Positions 61,933 through 64,000 of a stretch of DNA of 64,000 bases are shown here, in pieces. This DNA is from Roseivirga pacifica (lineage in GTDB: Bacteria > Bacteroidota > Bacteroidia > Cytophagales > Cyclobacteriaceae). How positions within the stretch are numbered: the first letter of the stretch is position 1; every line of letters starts with the position of its first letter. Under the pieces are notes generated by a model. It was given only the letters and a program-made list of their open reading frames with translations, did no database searches and was not told where the DNA came from. The DNA is taken from positions 62,001-126,000 of the forward strand of contig NZ_FOIR01000006.1 of assembly GCF_900111145.1 (NCBI RefSeq), in the 5' to 3' direction. Both the position numbers and the translations under genes were made by a program.

Positions 61933-63263
61933 TGGAGTTTAGGCGTTTTCGCTGGCATATTATTTGGCGAATTGCACTACTTCTTGTCTTGGGCTTCTCT
62001 ACCATTTATGTGCTCACTCAAACACACTTTTGGCTCGTATCCATTTGGCTTACACTCGCTTTCATATTAGTCCTCATTGCCCTCATTCGTTATATCGAAA
62101 AATCCCATCGCGAGCTCAGGTACTTTCTACTTTCCATACAACAGGGCGACTTTAGCAATAGCTACCCACATAAAAAAGAAGATGAACTGAACTTTGCTTT
62201 TCACACCATAAACGATGTGCTCAAAAACCTGAGAAACGAAAAGGCATCTAACCTCATTTACCTACAAACCGTGGTAGAGCACATAAGTGTAGCCATTATT
62301 TGCTTTGACGAATCGCAGAAAATCGTACTTACCAACCGCGCATCTAAAGAGTTGTTCCAGAAAGATCTGCTCACAAGTATGAACTCCTTACTCAATATAA
62401 ATGAGCAAATAAGTGAAGAAATTCTACAGTTAAACTCTGGTGAGAAAACCTTACTTAAGCTTCAGCTCAACAACCGATTGGTAAACCTTTCTATACAGGC
62501 TACAGAGTTTAAACTTCAGGAAAAAGCATTCAAGCTCGTCTCCTTTCAAGACATAAAAGCCGAGCTAGAGGCCAACGAATTAGACTCTTGGCAAAAGCTT
62601 ATTCGTGTGCTTACGCACGAAATTAAGAACTCGGTTATTCCTATTTCCACGCTGTCCGATGTTATTCTTCAAATGATCAAAGATGAAGAAGGCAGCCCTG
62701 ACGTTTCGCGCTTAGATGAGGAAGGGCTCGCAGATTTAATCGGAGGAATTGAAACCATAGAATCGCGTAGTAAAGGACTGGCCAACTTTGTAAAGACCTA
62801 CGATCAACTAACCAAATTACCGAAACCAGCATTTGAAGAGGTAATGGTAGAACGATTGGTCGACAGGCTGCTCCAGCTTTTTAAAGCAGACTTTCAACAA
62901 CAGAATATCCAGATTGAAAAGCACCTTTACTTTTCGGGCACTATTCTAATCGATCCAAACCTGATTGACCAAGTGCTAATTAACCTGTTGAAAAACGCCA
63001 TTGAAGCCGTGAGTAATCAAAACGAAAGGCGACTAAACATAACGGCAAGCAAAACCGAAACATCGGTTTTTATTACCATTGCCGATAATGGGCCGGGTAT
63101 TCCTACGGAGATACTAGACAACATTTTTGTTCCTTTTTATACCACCAAAGAAAAAGGAACAGGTATTGGGCTTTCGCTATCGCGGCAAATTATGCGTTTG
63201 CACAACGGCCAAATTACTGTGCAGTCAAATGCCCAAGGCACCAGTTTTAGTTTGCATTTTTAA
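61932..63263 (+). CDS. Sensor histidine kinase
   Basis: 443 residues. Two closely spaced membrane helices (~11-30 and ~34-53) with almost no periplasmic loop, HAMP-like linker (LLSIQQGDFSNSYPHKKEDEL), PAS-like region (~105-205), dimerisation/phospho-acceptor H229 in LTHEIKNSVIPIS, N box NLLKNAIEAV, G1 ADNGPGIP and G2 GTGIGLSLS. All catalytic boxes are intact; NtrB-like. Translation is coupled to the secreted protein upstream (TAATG). Cognate regulator: the NtrC-type protein two genes upstream. Confidence 0.93.
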   Translation: MEFRRFRWHIIWRIALLLVLGFSTIYVLTQTHFWLVSIWLTLAFILVLIALIRYIEKSHRELRYFLLSIQQGDFSNSYPHKKEDELNFAFHTINDVLKNLRNEKASNLIYLQTVVEHISVAIICFDESQKIVLTNRASKELFQKDLLTSMNSLLNINEQISEEILQLNSGEKTLLKLQLNNRLVNLSIQATEFKLQEKAFKLVSFQDIKAELEANELDSWQKLIRVLTHEIKNSVIPISTLSDVILQMIKDEEGSPDVSRLDEEGLADLIGGIETIESRSKGLANFVKTYDQLTKLPKPAFEEVMVERLVDRLLQLFKADFQQQNIQIEKHLYFSGTILIDPNLIDQVLINLLKNAIEAVSNQNERRLNITASKTETSVFITIADNGPGIPTEILDNIFVPFYTTKEKGTGIGLSLSRQIMRLHNGQITVQSNAQGTSFSLHF

Positions 63264-63374
63264 GCCCTCCCAAACGTTATTTTCTGTTAAAGCTTTTCAA
63301 ATTTCGCTACATCCAACCAACACGAGCGTTAACAATTAGTGTAGATTAGCATTCGAAAATTCAAATAACAAAGT

Positions 63375-64000
63375 ATGAATCGATTCTTATTAAGCCTTGT
63401 TGGCCTTTGCCTTAGCATTACCCTGTTTGCCGCAAAGCCATATAAATACACGGTTGACCTTACTAAAGTGGTTGACGATAAAGTGTATGTAGAACTCAGC
63501 ACTCCAAAAATTAGAGAGAACGAAGTAAAGTTCTATATGCCCAAGATTGTGCCTGGCACTTATGCCATTGCCGACTATGGTCGCATGGTTTCCGACCTAA
63601 AAGCTTTCGACAAAAGGGATAACCCAATTGCTGTTGAAAGACTTGACGACAACACTTGGTTAATTAAAGACGCCAGAAAACTAAGAAAGCTCTCTTATTG
63701 GGTGGAAGACACCTACGACACAGAAAAAGAAGGTCCAGAGATTTTTCAGCCTGCCGGAACAAACATTGAAGACGATAAGAACTTCGTGATAAACACCAGT
63801 GGCTTCTTCGGTTATTTCGAGGGCATGAAGAAAGAAGAGTTTGAGATAAATGTAGTGCGTAAAAATGGTTTCTACGGTGCTACTGGTCTGAAAGCATCGA
63901 ACAACCCACCAATGTTGGGCAAATTGGAAATTGAAGTAAGCGCACCAAATGTTGGCGTAGATCAGTTTGTAGTGAATGATTACGACCGTTTAATCGACTC
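63375..64000 (+). CDS. M61-family aminopeptidase, N-terminal part (cut by window end)
   Basis: 208 codons to the window end. A signal peptide (MNRFLLSLVGLCLSITLFAA) is followed by the M61 N-terminal beta domain: YKYTVDLTKVVDDKVYVEL, then KFYMPKIVPGTYAIADYGRMVSDL, a hallmark of Bacteroidota M61 (glycyl aminopeptidase-like) enzymes. The HExxH zinc site lies beyond the window. A periplasmic metallopeptidase. Confidence 0.88.
   Translation, partial: MNRFLLSLVGLCLSITLFAAKPYKYTVDLTKVVDDKVYVELSTPKIRENEVKFYMPKIVPGTYAIADYGRMVSDLKAFDKRDNPIAVERLDDNTWLIKDARKLRKLSYWVEDTYDTEKEGPEIFQPAGTNIEDDKNFVINTSGFFGYFEGMKKEEFEINVVRKNGFYGATGLKASNNPPMLGKLEIEVSAPNVGVDQFVVNDYDRLID

Overview
The window looks like a chromosomal segment of a marine-type Bacteroidota (probably Cytophagales). 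The evidence is perfect or near matches to the Bacteroidota promoter element TAnnTTTG, signal peptides ending in AQ, tandem ~800-residue FtsX/MacB-type permeases without linked ATPases, an M61 peptidase, an IcmF-type fused acyl-CoA mutase and a Bacteroidota-style contractile injection locus. No rRNA, tRNA, CRISPR array, transposase or integrase was seen.

Layout. 1-1.5 kb: 3' end of yidC with a strong terminator. 1.6-3.4 kb: two proteins with a shared N-terminal tag (FQFEDNRPE), candidate cargo of the injection system. 3.5-9.3 kb: an exported EutB-EutC fusion, three secreted proteins of unknown function and a Tat-type aminotransferase. 9.4-11.3 kb: an RluA-type pseudouridine synthase without a normal start codon, then a glutathione peroxidase/OhrR pair behind an 18-bp perfect palindrome. 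11.3-13.5 kb: small membrane protein, membrane-anchored GH18-like protein, small membrane protein. 13.6-34.5 kb: one long plus-strand run encoding an extracellular contractile injection system (eCIS): Pvc16/DUF4255 protein, unknown protein, sheath, two tube proteins, DUF5908, LysM hub protein, VgrG-like spike, PAAR tip, gp25, two large baseplate proteins with a fibre-like protein between them, a repeat-containing tape measure, an AAA+ ATPase and a methyltransferase. A DUF4157 protein, the signature eCIS-associated domain, faces it at 34.5-35.1 kb. 35.2-45.1 kb: methyltransferase, cytochrome c, DUF1080 lipoprotein, unknown proteins, icmF, an AlkC/AlkD-type DNA alkylation repair protein and an alpha/beta hydrolase, with structured dispersed repeats between them. 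45.2-47.6 kb: an AT-rich patch of small orphan genes and a Fic protein behind two tandem palindromes. 47.6-51 kb: patatin-like phospholipase and THUMP RNA methyltransferase. 51.3-59.8 kb: two small secreted proteins and three tandem permeases. 60-63.3 kb: a sigma-54 response regulator, secreted protein and histidine kinase operon. The window ends inside an M61 peptidase gene.

How the parts fit. The eCIS run carries almost all recognisable structural parts of a free-standing phage-tail-like particle and no capsid, terminase, portal or T6SS membrane-complex genes. The tagged proteins at 1.6-3.4 kb and the DUF4157 protein are the best cargo candidates. The membrane/GH18 trio just upstream is a possible release (lysis) module. 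One tagged protein has a C-terminal Cys/His/Asp arrangement that could be a papain-like (YopT-like) protease. The least expected single enzyme is the EutB-EutC fusion with an export signal.
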